A stretch of DNA of 64,000 bases. It comes from Chinchilla lanigera. Its lineage: Eukaryota > Chordata > Mammalia > Rodentia > Chinchillidae. The notes under the pieces are model-generated. The model saw only the letters and a list, made by a program, of their open reading frames with translations, was not told the origin of the DNA and ran no database searches. The position numbers and the translations under genes are program-made. Of the stretch, positions 1 through 12,089 are shown piece by piece. The DNA is taken from assembly GCF_000276665.1 (NCBI RefSeq), contig NW_004955438.1:15970082-16034081 (forward strand), in the 5' to 3' direction. Position 1 is the stretch's first letter. Each line of letters starts with the position of its first letter.

Positions 1-67
<67 letters not shown>

Positions 68-69
68 AA
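1..69 (+). repeat. (AAAG)n microsatellite
   Basis: About 17 uninterrupted AAAG units open the window and probably extend beyond it. Confidence 0.98.
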
Positions 70-466
70 AAGTCTTCCATATGAGAAGCCTGGCCAGGCT
101 CTGGCCAGAGCCCAGGGGAAGCAAGGATGGCCTCTCCCCTGGGAGTTGCCCCTGGCCCAATTACTTTTGCTTTCCCTTCCTTTGCTTGGTGTCCTAAATT
201 CTAATGAAAAGCTACATGTGAGTGATTAAGATGAGAGCTGCTAAATAACCTTTCGACCAATTCACAGAACCCAGAGCTCTGGTGACCTTCAGAGGACATC
301 AGAAAGTGTATCAGTCTCCTTAGCTTTGAATTCTGTATATCAACCAGCTTAAAGCAGGTAAACTGCTGTGAGGTTTAACTTGCAGAAAAAGTGTGTTTGT
401 CTAAAGAATTACAGGAACTAACACTGGGGAGTCACAGTCAATTGTGGTGCTCTGATGTCCTGGCCA

Positions 467-605
467 GGGAAAGAGGAAGGAAGATAGGAAGGAAGGGTGG
501 AAAGTGGGGAGGGAAGGAAGAAAGGAAGGAAGGAGGAAAGGAAAGGGGGGGGGAGGAAAGAAGGAGGGGGAGGGGAGAGGAGGAGAGGGAGGGGGAAGAA
601 GAGAG
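467..605 (+). repeat. GGAA/GGGA purine-rich tract
   Basis: A nearly pure purine tract with drifting GGAA, GGGA and GAGG units and a short G run. It translates into Lys/Glu/Gly-rich frames that are not genes. Confidence 0.95.
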
Positions 606-1108
606 CGCCTTTGATGGCCCTGCTTACCAAAGCCTGGTAAACCTCATTTCCAGAGCAAGTGGCCTTGCCCTGGCCATGGGCCTCTTGGGGCCTGGTCGCT
701 CCCTCCCTGTGGGCGCTGGGCAAAGAGACCGGCCGTCAGAGGTGGATCATCAGGGACCAGGGCTCAGAGCCCGTGGTGATGAATGTGTCCGGGGTGAATG
801 GGCTCGTGAATGTGCCAGTGTGCTTTGGCCTTGAGCAAAGTGTTCACACGTGGGTGCCACGGGAAACTGCTTCCTTCCGGGAAAAACCTCGCGATGTTAT
901 CTGGAATTTAGATGGCGTTACACTGGCACCCTCCTTGTTTGAAGGCACTCGGCTCCAGCAGAGGGACAGCAAAGCGGGTAACTGAAGCCATCTGGGGAGA
1001 GGCGGCCCCCCGGGACTCCCACCTGCATAGTGCTGAGTCCCCGGGGAAAGAGGCACCTCTGCTCTTGACGGGTCTCCTTCTGGCCCCTGCTCCATGAGAA
1101 ACTGACTA

Positions 1109-1192
1109 GGGGCTGGGGATTTAGCTCAGCGGCACAGCGCCTGCCTGGCAAGTGCAAGGTCATGAGTTCGATTCCCCCTACCGGAAAAAAAA
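1109..1192 (+). repeat. ID-type SINE with perfect 14-base target duplication
   Basis: A tRNA-like body (GGGGCTGGGGATTTAGCTCA, then box-B-like GAGTTCGATTCC) ends in an A-run. AGAAACTGACTAGG flanks it at 1097-1110 and 1193-1206, so the insertion is recent. Confidence 0.95.
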
Positions 1193-2099
1193 AGAAACTG
1201 ACTAGGGAGGGACAGAGTCAGCTTCGTTGCCCCTCCTGGACAATGAAAAATGCAGATCCTAGTAGCTGGGGCCACTCCCAATGGGCCATTGGCAGGAGGC
1301 TGGGGAAAGGGCTAAAGACTTTTCATCACCATAAAGTGGGGTGGGGGAGCCTGTGACGGAGGTACGTCCTTCCTAAAGAGAAACTGTCTCCTCTGAAGGA
1401 CTGAACTCAACTTGCGTTCTGGGAAGGGGAGAAGCCCCAGCAAGGGAACCATCTCTACCCCTGAAGAGGAGACCAGCCTCACCAAAGGGCCCGGGGTGTG
1501 TCTGTGCCTGACCCGGGCTCCCCCTCCCAGGGGAGCCTTCTGGATGCTCCCTCACCCTTCTGCCCAGCGATGGGGACTGCAAGTCGCTTGAGGGTGGGGT
1601 AGCCGAGGTTGCTCACGGAGCCCCTTGCAGCCTCTGCTCAGGGCGGGTCTCCGGGCGGATGAGAACCCCTTACTAGCAACCCGACTGGGCCAGCTTGAGT
1701 GGCCAGAGCTATGGGGCTTCTGGGCGTCCCGGAAACCAGCCGGACAGGTGTCGGGGCTCCTGAGACACGGTGCAGAGGACTTCTGTGCTGACTCCTGAGC
1801 CTGCCCAGCCCACCAGCCCAAGGGTGCGTGAGTGACCGCCTCACCTGTCCTTCCGCCCCGGCCACTCGCCTGCCTCAAGGAGCCTGCGCAGGGCCACCGA
1901 CTCCAGCCCTGACGAGGAAATTTTGGCAGGAAGGGAAGCGGCTCTGCCCTTTCTGCACCGTGACCTTGGGCCGAATTCTCTGGGCTGCAGTTTCTCCAAG
2001 TCTGGACAGTTTAGAAAGTAAAACTGTCTGTGCTCAACTCGAGCCTTTGGAAGAGTGCTTCTGGGTCAGGGCACTTTGGACCCCCAAGACCCCTCAGGG

Positions 2100-2470
2100 G
2101 TTCATTTGCATTCTCGGAATAAAAATGTTGACTGTATTCCATGCTCAGCCGCGCATTAAAATTTTTGGAGCAGTAACTCTGAAATGCTGGCAGCCGGCTC
2201 CTCGGCCTCCCGGGGAGAGCAATCAGCCCCCCGCCGAGGCTGCGGAGAGGAGGGGCCCCGCACGGCCGTGGGAGGCGCCGTGGAGGACAGCCTCACCCCA
2301 GGGGCTGTCTCGAGGCTGTTGGGAAGTGTCTCATTTTTATATGTAAATAAATCATTTCCAGAGATTGCCCTGATCTCAGCAGGCTGCTGCTAAAATGTTT
2401 TAAGTGGGTCCTTTGTCACTGTAAACTTTATTAAGCATTATTATCAAGTTTGGTTGTTTTTCCTCTGCCG
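2100..2470. promoter_or_regulatory. Non-repetitive AT-rich block, possible conserved element
   Basis: Outside a GC-rich insert at 2185-2300, the block holds an ATTTGCAT octamer core near 2105, several TTTATT/AATAAA runs and TTAAGCATTATTATC near 2432. It resembles no repeat I recognise. Conservation would have to be tested. Confidence 0.25.
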
Positions 2471-2639
2471 ATTTCACAGAATCACCAATTCCTGGGGCTC
2501 TGGCCTGTGCTCCCATCATAGCCTGCTTGCATGCCTCTGAGGATGGAGAACTCACCACCTGCAGGCTGTCTGTTCTGTGACTGGAGGCCCTAACCGCCAG
2601 AAAGAGCTTCTAAGTGAGCTGGGATCAAAATTCTCTTCT

Positions 2640-3075
2640 TAAAAAAAAAAAAAAAAAAAAGTAGTACACATTTGCAGTACATAGAGATTACTGCAAAACT
2701 ACAGCGACAAAAACGGATGGTACTGACTGGCACAAAAGAGATACGTGGATCAATGGAACAGAACAGAGGATGCAGAAACAATCCCAGGCATGTTCATCTG
2801 CACCTTCACCCATCTGATTTGTGACAGAGCTACAAAAAAACATGCACTAGAGGGAAGAGCCTCCTTAGAAAATGGTGCTGAGGAAACTGGCTGTCCGCAT
2901 GCACAAGACTGAATCCAGACCTGCATCTCTCACCCTGCCATGCACTACAATAACATAAAAATGGACCTGAATATTAAGACAGAAATATGAATCTGCTGGA
3001 AGATAAGGTAGATGAAACTCTTTAAGACAGAGGCAAGCAAATGGGACTTTATCCAATTAAGAAACTTCTGGAAAT
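2640..3075 (+). mobile_element. L1 ORF2 fragment, decayed
   Basis: The stretch from about 2690 matches the well-known L1 ORF2 3' region by word pattern (GATCAATGGAACAGAACAGA-like, GAAAATGGTGCTGAGGAAAC, ATGGGACTTTATCCAATTAA). A 20-base A-run precedes it. Frames are broken; it is dead. Confidence 0.85.
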
Positions 3076-3395
3076 CTTTTCTGTAATTTCCACCTTAAGC
3101 TATGCCTTGCTTTGCCCTCAAAAACTTCCTTTCCCTGTGTTCCCCGGGTCACCTTTCATGTAGTGGACCAGGGCAGCCACCTTCCGGGCTCCTAAATCCT
3201 CCAGCACCTGGCCCTGGACCCTCCTCCATGCACATCTGCCTGCATCTGCTCTTACTATGGTCTGAGCTCTCAAATATACAAAGCCCAAGGCCATTTCCTT
3301 CACAGCAGGTAGCATTGACTATAGTACAAAACCACCCTAAATGGCTTATTTTTAAGTCACTGGGCTATAATTAGCACATACACCCCAACTAGTGA

Positions 3396-3486
3396 GTATC
3401 TCATCTCAAAATAAAAAATAAAATAATAAAAGACTGAAGGTGTAGCTTAGCATGAGGGGTTTAATCCCCAAATTAAAAAAAAAAGA
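3396..3486 (+). repeat. 3' half of a B1-ID-like fused SINE
   Basis: A CATCTCAAAATAAAAAATAA linker is followed by a decayed ID-like body (TGTAGCTTAGC, TTTAATCCCC) and an A-run. The layout matches the complete fused copies elsewhere in the window. Confidence 0.65.
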
Positions 3487-3930
3487 ATGCAAGCCCCTTG
3501 TGATAGACATTTGTCTTATTCCTTGCTGCAGTTGCAGGCCAAGCACACAGCAGACACTCAATAATGCCCCTCCTAGGGATGAGGTGCTCATTTCCTCCAA
3601 GGCTTTCCGGTTCCCAGGTGGCTGCCTGTAAAATGCAGTTCTTGTCCATCACAGTCATGGTCTTCTTCTCCCTGGATGTGCGCTGTTGGGCCCCCATCAA
3701 GCATGTCCAAGCTCAGCAGCAGAAACCATTTCCAGAACAAAACCTTACCCAAAGCCCAACACAGAAAACTGCTAAGCAGAAAACTGCTAAACTGGCTGAA
3801 GTGAGGAGGAGGCAGGGTCCCTGGAAGAGGCACACGAGGTGTTGGGGTTCCATCTGCACATCCTCATGCCCTCGTTGGTGGCAGAGCCTGGTTTTCCTCA
3901 AGGGGCTCTCCCTCACCCATTCTGAGGTGG

Positions 3931-4322
3931 GGTGCTTACTTACCTTTCTATCATTGCTGAGACAAACTACCCAACACCCAAAGTTAAGGGAGAGCCATAA
4001 TCCATAATCCATGATCGGCTGGCTGCCAAGCAGGATGGCATGACAGAGGGGCATCACAGAGGAGAAACAGTCCATGGCAGGCAGAAGACAGCAAAGCAAC
4101 AAGGGACAACCACAGCTCTTTCTACCCCTTATAGCTTATTCAGGCTACTTAGGGCAGGTAGCACTCACACCCTTAATTCTAACATCCTAGTGCCCTGGAT
4201 TCTAACATTGTACCATGAATCAATCCCGGCATCACATACTCTAGATCCAGCCACCTCTGAAAAAAACCCCACCCATGACCAAATAAGACTTTGGGAAGAC
4301 ATCTAGACACAGGTCACAACAT
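3931..4322 (+). mobile_element. Rodent LTR-like repeat, diverged copy
   Basis: It shares the order of words with the copy at 49654-50035: GCTGAGACAAA, ACCCAACACCC, GGCTGGCTGCCAAGCAGGAT, CACTCACA, ACCCCACCCATGA, CTTTGGGAAGACAT. It is probably a MaLR-type solo LTR; I do not name the family. Confidence 0.6.
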
Positions 4323-5027
4323 GGAGAAATCTGTCCACCAGGCCTGGTCAATTAGCCAGCACCACATCTGGACCACAGTGATTAGTTCAGGAAGGGTCTG
4401 TGACCCAGGTTGGTTCCAAGAATCTGGCCTTGGACCTCTTCCTAGAAGTGCTCAATCAGAAGCCTGCTCTTCATGCTGGCTAGGTTGAAAGCAGGATGTG
4501 TGTAGGTCCATATGAGAGGGGGACAACTGATGCCAAAGCCAAAACAGAGGATGGCAGACTCAAGTGATAGAAAGAAAGCAGTTCTGGTGACATATTTGGG
4601 ACTTCTAGATCTGACTGCACCTGAAACCCTCAACTTCACTGGGGCCTGAGCCAACAGACACCCCTACTCTGCTTAAGCCCATTGGAGCTGGGGTTTCCCT
4701 TAGGACCACGTGCTAAGAGAATGTGGCTTCAAAATTAATGTTCTGTATCACCTAAAAGTCAGACAGAATGCACTGGATGTTGTATTTTCAGCTAACTTGC
4801 TTTTGTGGTTATTGATAATAATGTCAATAACAAATTTCATGTCTTTGGTTATTCTTATAAGGTTTTCAGAAGAATAGCAAGAAAAAGTAACTCTCTTTTC
4901 TGCCCTGTAGAGGAAGAAACTCAAGCTAAATGAAGCTGATGGATTTTTCCCTAAGTAGTTAATAAGCAACACAGGTCCCTCGACAAGACTTTGAATATGA
5001 CAAAAACTGGCTCTTGTCTCATCTCCT

Positions 5028-5102
5028 CTTTGGTGGTGGGGATTGAATCAGCCCTGCCTGCCAAGGACCTGCCCTACCACCAAGCTACACCCTCAGCCCC
5101 TG
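5028..5102 (-). repeat. ID-like SINE body, reverse orientation
   Basis: Reverse complement reads GGGGCTGAGGGTGTAGCTTG through to GATTCAATCCCC, an old ID-like unit. Confidence 0.7.
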
Positions 5103-5109
5103 AATTCAT

Positions 5110-5560
5110 ATTTTGATTGTGTGAAGCGCTTACATAAATTGCTAGACAAAACGAATTTTTCAAAAAACCTTCAGTCCATTAAATAAGCAAGAAATATGGA
5201 AAGAGGATTCATAGAAAAAGAAGCGATTCAGGAAGTACATAAAAAAAGCAGAAAAATACTCAAGCTCACTGGTAATCCAAGAAATTCAAATTGAAACAAG
5301 GGAAGACTATTTTTATCATCTTTAAAATGTGTGAAGATGAAAAGAAACACAGAATGCGGGGCTGGGGATTTAGCTCAGCGGCACAGCACCTGCCTGGCAA
5401 GCGCAAGGTCGTGAGTTCGATTCCCGGTACTGGAAAAAAACAAATAAACAAAAAAAGAAACATGGAATGCTTGCCTGGAGATGGTAAAATCGATTCTCTC
5501 CCATGATACCGATGGCAATGTGAATTACTACAGCATCTTGAAAAGCTACTTGGCAAAAAC
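5110..5560 (+). mobile_element. L1 3' ORF2 fragment split by a SINE
   Basis: Words such as CTCAAGCTCACTGGTAATCC and GAAATTCAAATTGAAACAA match the L1 ORF2 C-terminal region. A younger ID element sits inside it at 5358-5452. Confidence 0.7.
5358..5452 (+). repeat. ID-type SINE inside an L1 fragment
   Basis: Same body as the 1109 element with an A-rich tail. An 18-base flanking duplication (AAAAGAAACACAGAATGC at 5340-5357; again at 5453-5470 with two mismatches) marks the insertion. Confidence 0.93.
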
Positions 5561-5570
5561 ATGTTTAAAA

Positions 5571-5799
5571 CAGGAGTTGGCAAATGTTTTCTGAAAGGGC
5601 CAGATAGTAAATACTTTCAGCTTATTGAACCACATTGCCTGGGTTATAACCACTCAACCTGCTGATGGGGGAAGAAACCCAGCCCCTCTCTGTGCCTGAA
5701 TGAACGTATATGGCTGTGTGCCAATAAAACTTTATTTATAAACACAGGTGCTGACTTGGATTTGCTCCGAAGGCCATGGTTTGGAATATTTAGTCCTGG
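5571..5799 (+). mobile_element. hAT-Charlie-like DNA transposon fragment
   Basis: The words GAGTTGGCAAATGTTTTCTG, AAAGGGCCAGATAGTAAATA and AATAAAACTTTATTTATAAA follow the consensus of a common nonautonomous mammalian DNA transposon. I am not sure of the family name. The AATAAA here belongs to the repeat, not to a gene. Confidence 0.65.
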
Positions 5800-5990
5800 G
5801 TTAAATATTCATTGATAGATTATTATTAAAATCACAATTATAAAAACATGTACTTCCAAGGAAACTTACTCAGGATGTAAAATCAAGCAAAAATTAGCAG
5901 GCTACCCAATTGTACAGAGTCACAACCGTGCTGTAGAAGTGCCGGACATAGACAATATGAGAGAAGCCCAAGCATATCTGACTCAGGTGG

Positions 5991-6660
5991 CTAAGGCTGC
6001 ATGGAAATCCTAGTCTGAGAACTGTAAAACAGCCCCCAGGAGTATTTCTCCCCATCTCGGGTCAGCTGGCTCTTCTGTTGATCTGGTTTCCTTGGTTGAC
6101 TGCAGCAGAAGTGGGAAGGCCTGGCTGGCCTGACGCAACCTGGGCAGGACAGCTGTCCCCACTGCCCGTGGTCACTCACCCCAGAGGCTGGCCCGGGCAC
6201 ACTCACCTGGCTGTGCTGACAACAGTCAGAGAGACAGCAGAGGCCGCCAAGGGCTCTCAAGACCTCAGGTGAGAACTGGTACACTGTCACTTCCATCACA
6301 CTCTGGGGCAAAGCAGGTCGCGAGACTGCTCCGCAGACTGGAGGCTTTCTGACGGCAAGAGCTCTGCTGTCACATGGCTGAGGTTCAACAGAGGCGGGGC
6401 AGGGGCTGTGGACAATGCACAACCCCAAAATGCTACGGCAGAGGGAAAGATGTCCGCCTCTTCCGCTCCTGTGCAGATCAAAGACACAGTGCAAGGCCCA
6501 CAAGAGATGCAGCTTCAAGACTCAGACCCTGGGTCCTCAGGCCAGCACTTTCCAGAGACTGATCAGCTCAGTCTGAAGGGGCTATTGGCCTCCTGGGGCA
6601 GTTGAGGCTCAGCCATCCACCTTCTCTCCTCTGCATGGTCCATTATTCACCTACTTCCTT
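5991..6660. other. Intergenic sequence without recognised features
   Basis: Unique-looking DNA with overlapping open frames on both strands (up to 175 codons) but no recognisable protein, splice structure or repeat. Confidence 0.6.
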
Positions 6661-6695
6661 ACTCTGCCTCCTTCTGATGACTCCAAACCCTCACA

Positions 6696-6735
6696 TCCTC
6701 CTCCTCCTCCTCCTCCTCGGAAGGAAGGAAGGAAG
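6696..6735 (+). repeat. (CCT)n next to (GGAA)n microsatellite
   Basis: About eight CCT units run straight into four GGAA units, so strand purine bias flips at 6718. Confidence 0.9.
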
Positions 6736-6954
6736 CAAGGAACTACACGCTGGCAGCTTATATCAGGTCAAGCAGTGATCTACAACTCCTGCAACAAAGA
6801 GGAAGCAGGAGAGATTCAGATGCCTGCCCCAGCCTTGGATGTGCTGCAGACAGAGAGGGGAAGGAAGGAAGACCCTGGGAAAAACATATGATGTGCAGTA
6901 TTGATTTTGAATTAATTTTTCTGAAAGAGATGAAATCAGGGTCTAGATTCTATT

Positions 6955-7215
6955 GTTATGATTTATATCAGTGTGTCCAGTTTTTCTAGCACCAGTTGTG
7001 AGAAGACCGTTCTTCCTTGGGTTAGCTTTACCTTTGTGGCAAAAATCAGCTGGCCATATTCATGGGGGTCTATTCTGGGCTCCCTGCTTGTGCCACTGAC
7101 CCACTGGTACATTCTCCCAGTGATATGTACCACACTGTCTTGATTCTGGCAGTTTTAGAGTAAGTTTGGAAGCCGGAAGTGTCAGTCCTCTGACTTGATT
7201 CTTCTTCAGCACTGC
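6955..7215 (-). mobile_element. L1 ORF2 fragment, reverse orientation
   Basis: The word order (TTTTTCTAGCACCAGTTGTG, GTCTATTCTGGGCTCCC, GTTTGGAAGCCGGAAGTGTC) is the reverse complement of the same L1 ORF2 region as the 2690-3075 fragment. Confidence 0.75.
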
Positions 7216-8580
7216 AAGCAGAAACAACCCTTTTCCCTTTATAAGTTAATTATCTCAGGCATTTGATCCTAGTATGGGGAAGCTGACTCACACACTTTAG
7301 ATCCAGTCTGCTGACACTCCCAAGGTGCCTCCCAGGGCTTGTGAATGGTACCGCACTGCATCTGTAGGCCAGATTGGGTAAATAGCCCCTCCACACAAAT
7401 GATTTGCCTCAGGTCATCAAGTCTAATTCTCATAGATCTTTGATTCTAACACACATATTTTGTCCTCTCTGAAATGCAGGTGCCTCTTACAGCTGACGCT
7501 GACAGATGGCTGTTGCAGTAAAGTTGTCATTGCCGGCACATAGACATGAAAAGTTGCAGAATGCAGGTAGGTAGAGGCTTGGGAAATCTCAGGAAGCAGA
7601 GGAAGCTCCTTCAGAAATACTGGACCACGGTGCCCTGAGGGCCCTGACTGGACTCCTTGTGGACAATCAAGGATCGGATGCCTCTGAGTTGGGAAGAACC
7701 AGACTCTGAATTTGAGGACATTTGGGGAAAACCTTAACTGGTTTATTTTGCTTATATTTCCCTTTTTTTAGCATGCATAGGGGTGGTATGCATGATTTTT
7801 AAACCCCTTAAACCATAAACCTAAACATGCCTAAAGCAGCTGCTTTGATAAAACTAAGAATTTAGAACAACCTGAAGCACTGTGTCACTGTCCCCGCCCT
7901 GAGAGGGAGGGGTTGAGGTGTCCCTGTGTGCAGCTCATAGAGAGAGACCCCTCCTTCAACACAGAGACGCACGGGGAGTCGGGCAGGCCTGGGGACAAGC
8001 AGAAGGCCCCTGGGGTTTGAACCAGGACCTCTGCACGCAGTCTCCGTACACCTGACCCCAGAGCTGGGTACTGAGCCCCCGGGCCAGGACACGAGCGGGT
8101 GGACGGGGACCCTGAGTGCCTTGCTGTCTGAGGAGGCCCAGGGCCATGTGGCCATGCTCGACTTTGACGGCTCTGCTGGCCTTTGCCCCGCAGGGCCCCC
8201 AGCACCCGATTTATACCCTGGAGCTCCGAGGGGAGCCAGGGCTGCTGGCTGCAGCCCAAATTCCGCCCAAGGCAGCAACCATTAACCCACACCCAGATGG
8301 TGGATGCAGAGCCGGGGTCAAGGCGTGTTTCTGGCTTTCGGGGGTGAGCTGAGCATACTGCAGGCTGGGTCCCCAGCCAAGTTCTGAAGTCAGGCAGCCC
8401 AAGTTCTGAAGTGAGCTCTGGTCACCACGTCTGCCGTAGATGTGGGCGTGCAGACTTGTAGGTGTCACAGCCGGGGCACCTCTCCAGACTCCCTGGTTGT
8501 ATAGACAGGGACACTGAGGTCCAGAGAAGGACCGTGTGTCTCACAGGCCGTGGGTGGGGAGGGTGTAGGACGCAGAACTC
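7216..8580. other. Intergenic sequence without recognised features
   Basis: No gene is supported. GC rises from about 7.9 kb. A 22-base unit starting CAAGTTCTGAAGT is directly repeated at about 8378-8412. Confidence 0.6.
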
Positions 8581-8584
8581 CAGG

Positions 8585-8760
8585 GTTCTGCAGACTGCTG
8601 TCCGTATTCAGGTTTACCTTGGTCTTTAGCAGTAGGACCTTGGACAAGTCTCCTGATGTTTCTGTGCTACTTCCTACTCTGCAAAATGAGGGTGCCGATA
8701 ATACCTACATCACAGGTGGTTAGGAGGGTCGAGTGAGCTGTGAGCCAGCGGGGCTAAGAG
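8585..8760 (+). repeat. MIR SINE
   Basis: The layout AGGACCTTGGACAAGTC, then CTCTGCAAAATGAGG and a GTGAGCT end is the classical MIR pattern. It is an old mammal-wide repeat. Confidence 0.75.
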
Positions 8761-11125
8761 GGATTTTGAGCTGTACCTGGAGGGAGTTTAAATCCACCAC
8801 CTCAGTGAGCCAGCCCAGAGTATGACCTTAGTGTTTCTTGAATGACTTAATGAGCTTAGAAGATAGGAAGGGGAGGGGCGTGCTACTTGTTAAATAAATC
8901 AGGCCAAGAAGATACAAAGCAATGGACCTCACCAGCCCTGTCCATGTGCCCTATGGCTTGCAAGATGAAGAACTCCCTGTCTACTGTTCTCAGTAGCAAA
9001 TCCAGGATTTCCACTCACGGGGTTTAAAGAGGTAACAGGATTTAAAGAGAACCAGCCAGCACTCAAGAGCTTGGCATGGGGTCTGCCCAGGACGGACACC
9101 TAATGCCAACCTGGCGGCCGTCCCGGAGCCCGGGGTCACAGCCCCTTCCCAGAGGAAGCAGCCAATGCAGGGAACGAGGCCCCCGAGGATGTAGGCTGGA
9201 CTGTACCCAGCCATACCCTGCTCTGCTGTGTGTAGGTCCACTGGAGCCTCAGCTCACAGGGACGAAAGGCCCAACAGAGGGGCCCCAGAAGCCGGACAAG
9301 GCCTCAGCGTGGAACAAGTCAGACGCCCAGGGCAGAGGTCAGCCCGTGCTCAGGTGCGTGGCTTCCTCATTCAGGTGCTAAGGTTCCTCCCCAACACTGA
9401 GGGCAGAGGCCCTGGGATCTGGATGTGGGCCCTCCAGGTGCTGTGTGTCCTGAGGGAGACCGGAAGCTTTCAGCCAGGAGGCAGCTTTGCACGACCCAGT
9501 CACACTCGAGTCCACAGGGATGCCAGCAGCTGCCACACAGCGCACAGCTGTGCAACTGTTCACAGCAGCCCTGGCTGCAGTCAGCTGCAGCAGGTATGCC
9601 CAGACGTGGCCCATACACCACAGAGATGTCTCCATGTCCTTGTTCGCTGGCATTTTCCTGAAGCAACGGGAGTGCTCCCCAGTCAGATAACCGTAAGGTC
9701 CACACTGGAGGGCTTTTCAGGGCCGCTTCATCCGATCTCTTGGTGACATAACTAAGGGAACAAAGGTGGAGAGAAGGGAAATCACATAAGGCATTGCTCC
9801 AAGGACCGCGCGCCACCGGCGCCTCTGAGGGCCCGCAGTGGCGCCAGAGGTGTCTGTGAGCCTGTGTTCCTCTCACACCACGGCCCGTCGCCACCCCACG
9901 CTCCGTGTCCCCTCGGTGCCCCCCGGTCCACACTGCGTGACCCTGCAGAGGGGGCTTCTCCAACACCGATGCTCTGCACCTTCCCCGCTCCCTTCTGCAC
10001 ACGGGCTCATCTTTCCCGGCGTCGCTCCCCTCGGGTCCTCCACCCTGAGTGGTCCCAGTTCTTGCGGGGGAGCTGAGCAGCCTCCAGGCCCACCTGGTCT
10101 CTCTATGAAACCCCAACCGCTGGGTGCGGCTTAGGGAGCCCTTCGGGGTTGCACCCACGGCCCGGCAGCCCCCTGCTCACCAGCTGTGCCCAACACGGCT
10201 GGAGCGCACACATCTGGAGCTCTCAACGGCCTTCTGCGGGCTCTGTCCCTGGCCAGCCTGCTCTGCTTCCTGGTGACAGTCTCCCGGGGACCGGCTGGAG
10301 GGCAACAGCGTCCCCGCCCTGGATGTGTACGGCGACTCCGCGGCCGGGCCCCGCGGAGCCCTCCAGCGAGCCCTCCCGGCCGGGGGTCTGCGCTCCCCCT
10401 GGCTTCACTGAGCATCTCCCCACGGGACCCGTTCACACCGCAGTCAGGGCGTTTTGACCTGAAAAGACTCATCCGGGCCTCTCTCCCTGCAGCCTTGAAA
10501 TTTTAAGGCCTGAATTCTCGTTGTTGCTCTGATTAAGTTTGCAAAAGGAATTGGCCTGAGGAGATCTTGCTACCTCCTTTTCTTACAGCCCCTGAAGTGG
10601 CACCAAGGCAAGCAGCCTGTGCCACCTGGTGGCGACTCGGGGAACTGCAAGTAGGAGCCCAGCTGCCGTAGCAGCCCGGACCTGAGCTCCTAGATTGCGC
10701 GCAGGTGGAAAGGTAGCTCCATTCATTGTGGTGACCGAAACATCAGTGACTTTAGGGACTTCTTTCTGCAAGAAAGAGCGGCTTAAGACTGCAACCTGGC
10801 AGAAGAGATGGGTTGTCCTCAAGGGCTGTGTCTGCGAGCCCTAGCCAGCCTCTTCCACCCTAGTCCGCAGGACACAGAGGCGCCGTCCCCTGGGGAAACT
10901 CTGTGCGACCTCGCCACGGTGTTCATACCCTCTGAGCTCGGTCCTGGTCTCTTTCTATTTGGGGAAAGTTGACAAATACAGAAAAGCTGGAAGAGGACAA
11001 TGCCAACAGCTTCTGTCCCTACTATGAAGTAACCTCTGTTAATATGGGGCATAACAGGTGCCATTTTTGCTTTCAGACTGTTTTTAAAGAAAAATTGCTC
11101 TCTGTTTTATTATTTAAAATGATAC
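8761..11125. other. Intergenic, GC-rich stretch without a supported gene
   Basis: GC and CpG content is high around 10.15-10.45 kb, producing long spurious frames on both strands (up to 263 codons at 9367-10158, - strand). I recognise no protein and see no exon structure. Confidence 0.55.
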
Positions 11126-11127
11126 AT

Positions 11128-11325
11128 AGCCGGGTGGTGGGGCACATCTGTAATTCCAAGGCTCTGGGAGGCTGAGGCAGGACTATCACAAGTTTGAGTC
11201 TAGGCTGAGCAGCTTGGTAACTCAGTGAAATCCTGTTTCAAAATAAATAATAAACCGAAAAACAGCTAGGGCGTAGCTCAAGGTGAAGGCCCCGGGTTCA
11301 ACCCCCACTACAACAACAACAACCC
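11128..11325 (+). repeat. Fused B1 plus ID-like SINE
   Basis: A B1 body (AGCCGGGTGGTGGGGCACAT, GGAGGCTGAGGCAGG) runs through an AAATAAATAATAAA linker into an ID-like unit (GGGCGTAGCTCA, GGGTTCAACCCCC) and a CAA tail. Confidence 0.85.
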
Positions 11326-11342
11326 AGAAAATGGTACCTAAG

Positions 11343-11425
11343 TGTTGGGCGTATAACTCAACAGTACAGTGTGTGCCTAGCATGCGGGGGCCCTGGGTTC
11401 CATCCCAAGAAGTGAATAAAAATGG
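11343..11425 (+). repeat. Old ID-like SINE
   Basis: TTGGGCGTATAACTCAACAG, GCCTAGCATGCGGG and GGGTTCCATCCC keep the tRNA-like box spacing. It lies just after the fused SINE. Confidence 0.7.
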
Positions 11426-11641
11426 CACATGCTAATTGGAAGGAGGCCAAAGAGCCAGGAAAGTAAGGCTGACCCAGCGACAACTACCTGTCCCCCACTC
11501 ACATAATATGGGGTGGTGGAGCCTTTGGAGGCTACCAAGCCATGCTGGGCATGGCCTTCTGTTCAGGAAATAGGGTTTTGAACAGCAACCAGCTCACATG
11601 GCCCTGCTAGATCACTTGATTCCCATCTCTAAAATCCAAAG

Positions 11642-12070
11642 GTGTATCAGTTAGTTTTTGTTGTGTAACAAGCTAGATTCAAGTCCTCTGCCAGCCATAA
11701 TGAAATACTACAACCTGGTGGCTTAAACAACAGAGACTTACACCTGGCAGTTACAAAAGTCTGCATCAGGATGTCAGCAGGCTCTGGGGAGCTTGGCTCT
11801 CTCCTGGCTTCTGGTGGCAGCCAGCAACTCTGGACATTCCCGGACCCCTGTGCCCACACGGCCTTCTCCCTGCGTGTTTCTTCAGTGTCCAAATCTCCCT
11901 GTCCTTTCTCTTTTAAAGGAGCAAGTGTCCACCTCACTCTGGTGTGATCCCATCTTAAATCGACTGCATTGGCTCTATTCGCAAACAAACCACTTCCTCA
12001 GGATCTGGGGCATAGGACTCCAACATGTCCTTGCAGGGCCACACTCTGGAGCAAGCCTCCCAAGAAGTAG
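11642..12070 (+). mobile_element. MaLR-type LTR, old
   Basis: The order ATCAGTTAGTTTTTGTTGTG, ATGAAATACTACAACCTGG, TGGCTTAAACAACAGAGACTT, CTCTCTCCTGGCTTCTGGTG is that of MLT1/MST-like LTRs. No internal region is present, so it is a solo LTR. Confidence 0.7.
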
Positions 12071-12089
12071 CTAAATTCGTGGGTGACGC

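Noticed and set aside
1109..1192. tRNA gene
   Set aside because: The tRNA-like boxes belong to an ID SINE with A-tail and target duplications; the same holds for the copies at 5358, 23045, 31699, 33724 and 38840.
5571..5799. Poly(A) signal of a hidden gene at about 5725
   Set aside because: The AATAAA is part of the DNA-transposon consensus.
9367..10158. 263-codon open frame on the - strand
   Set aside because: GC-rich DNA with overlapping open frames on both strands; no known family.
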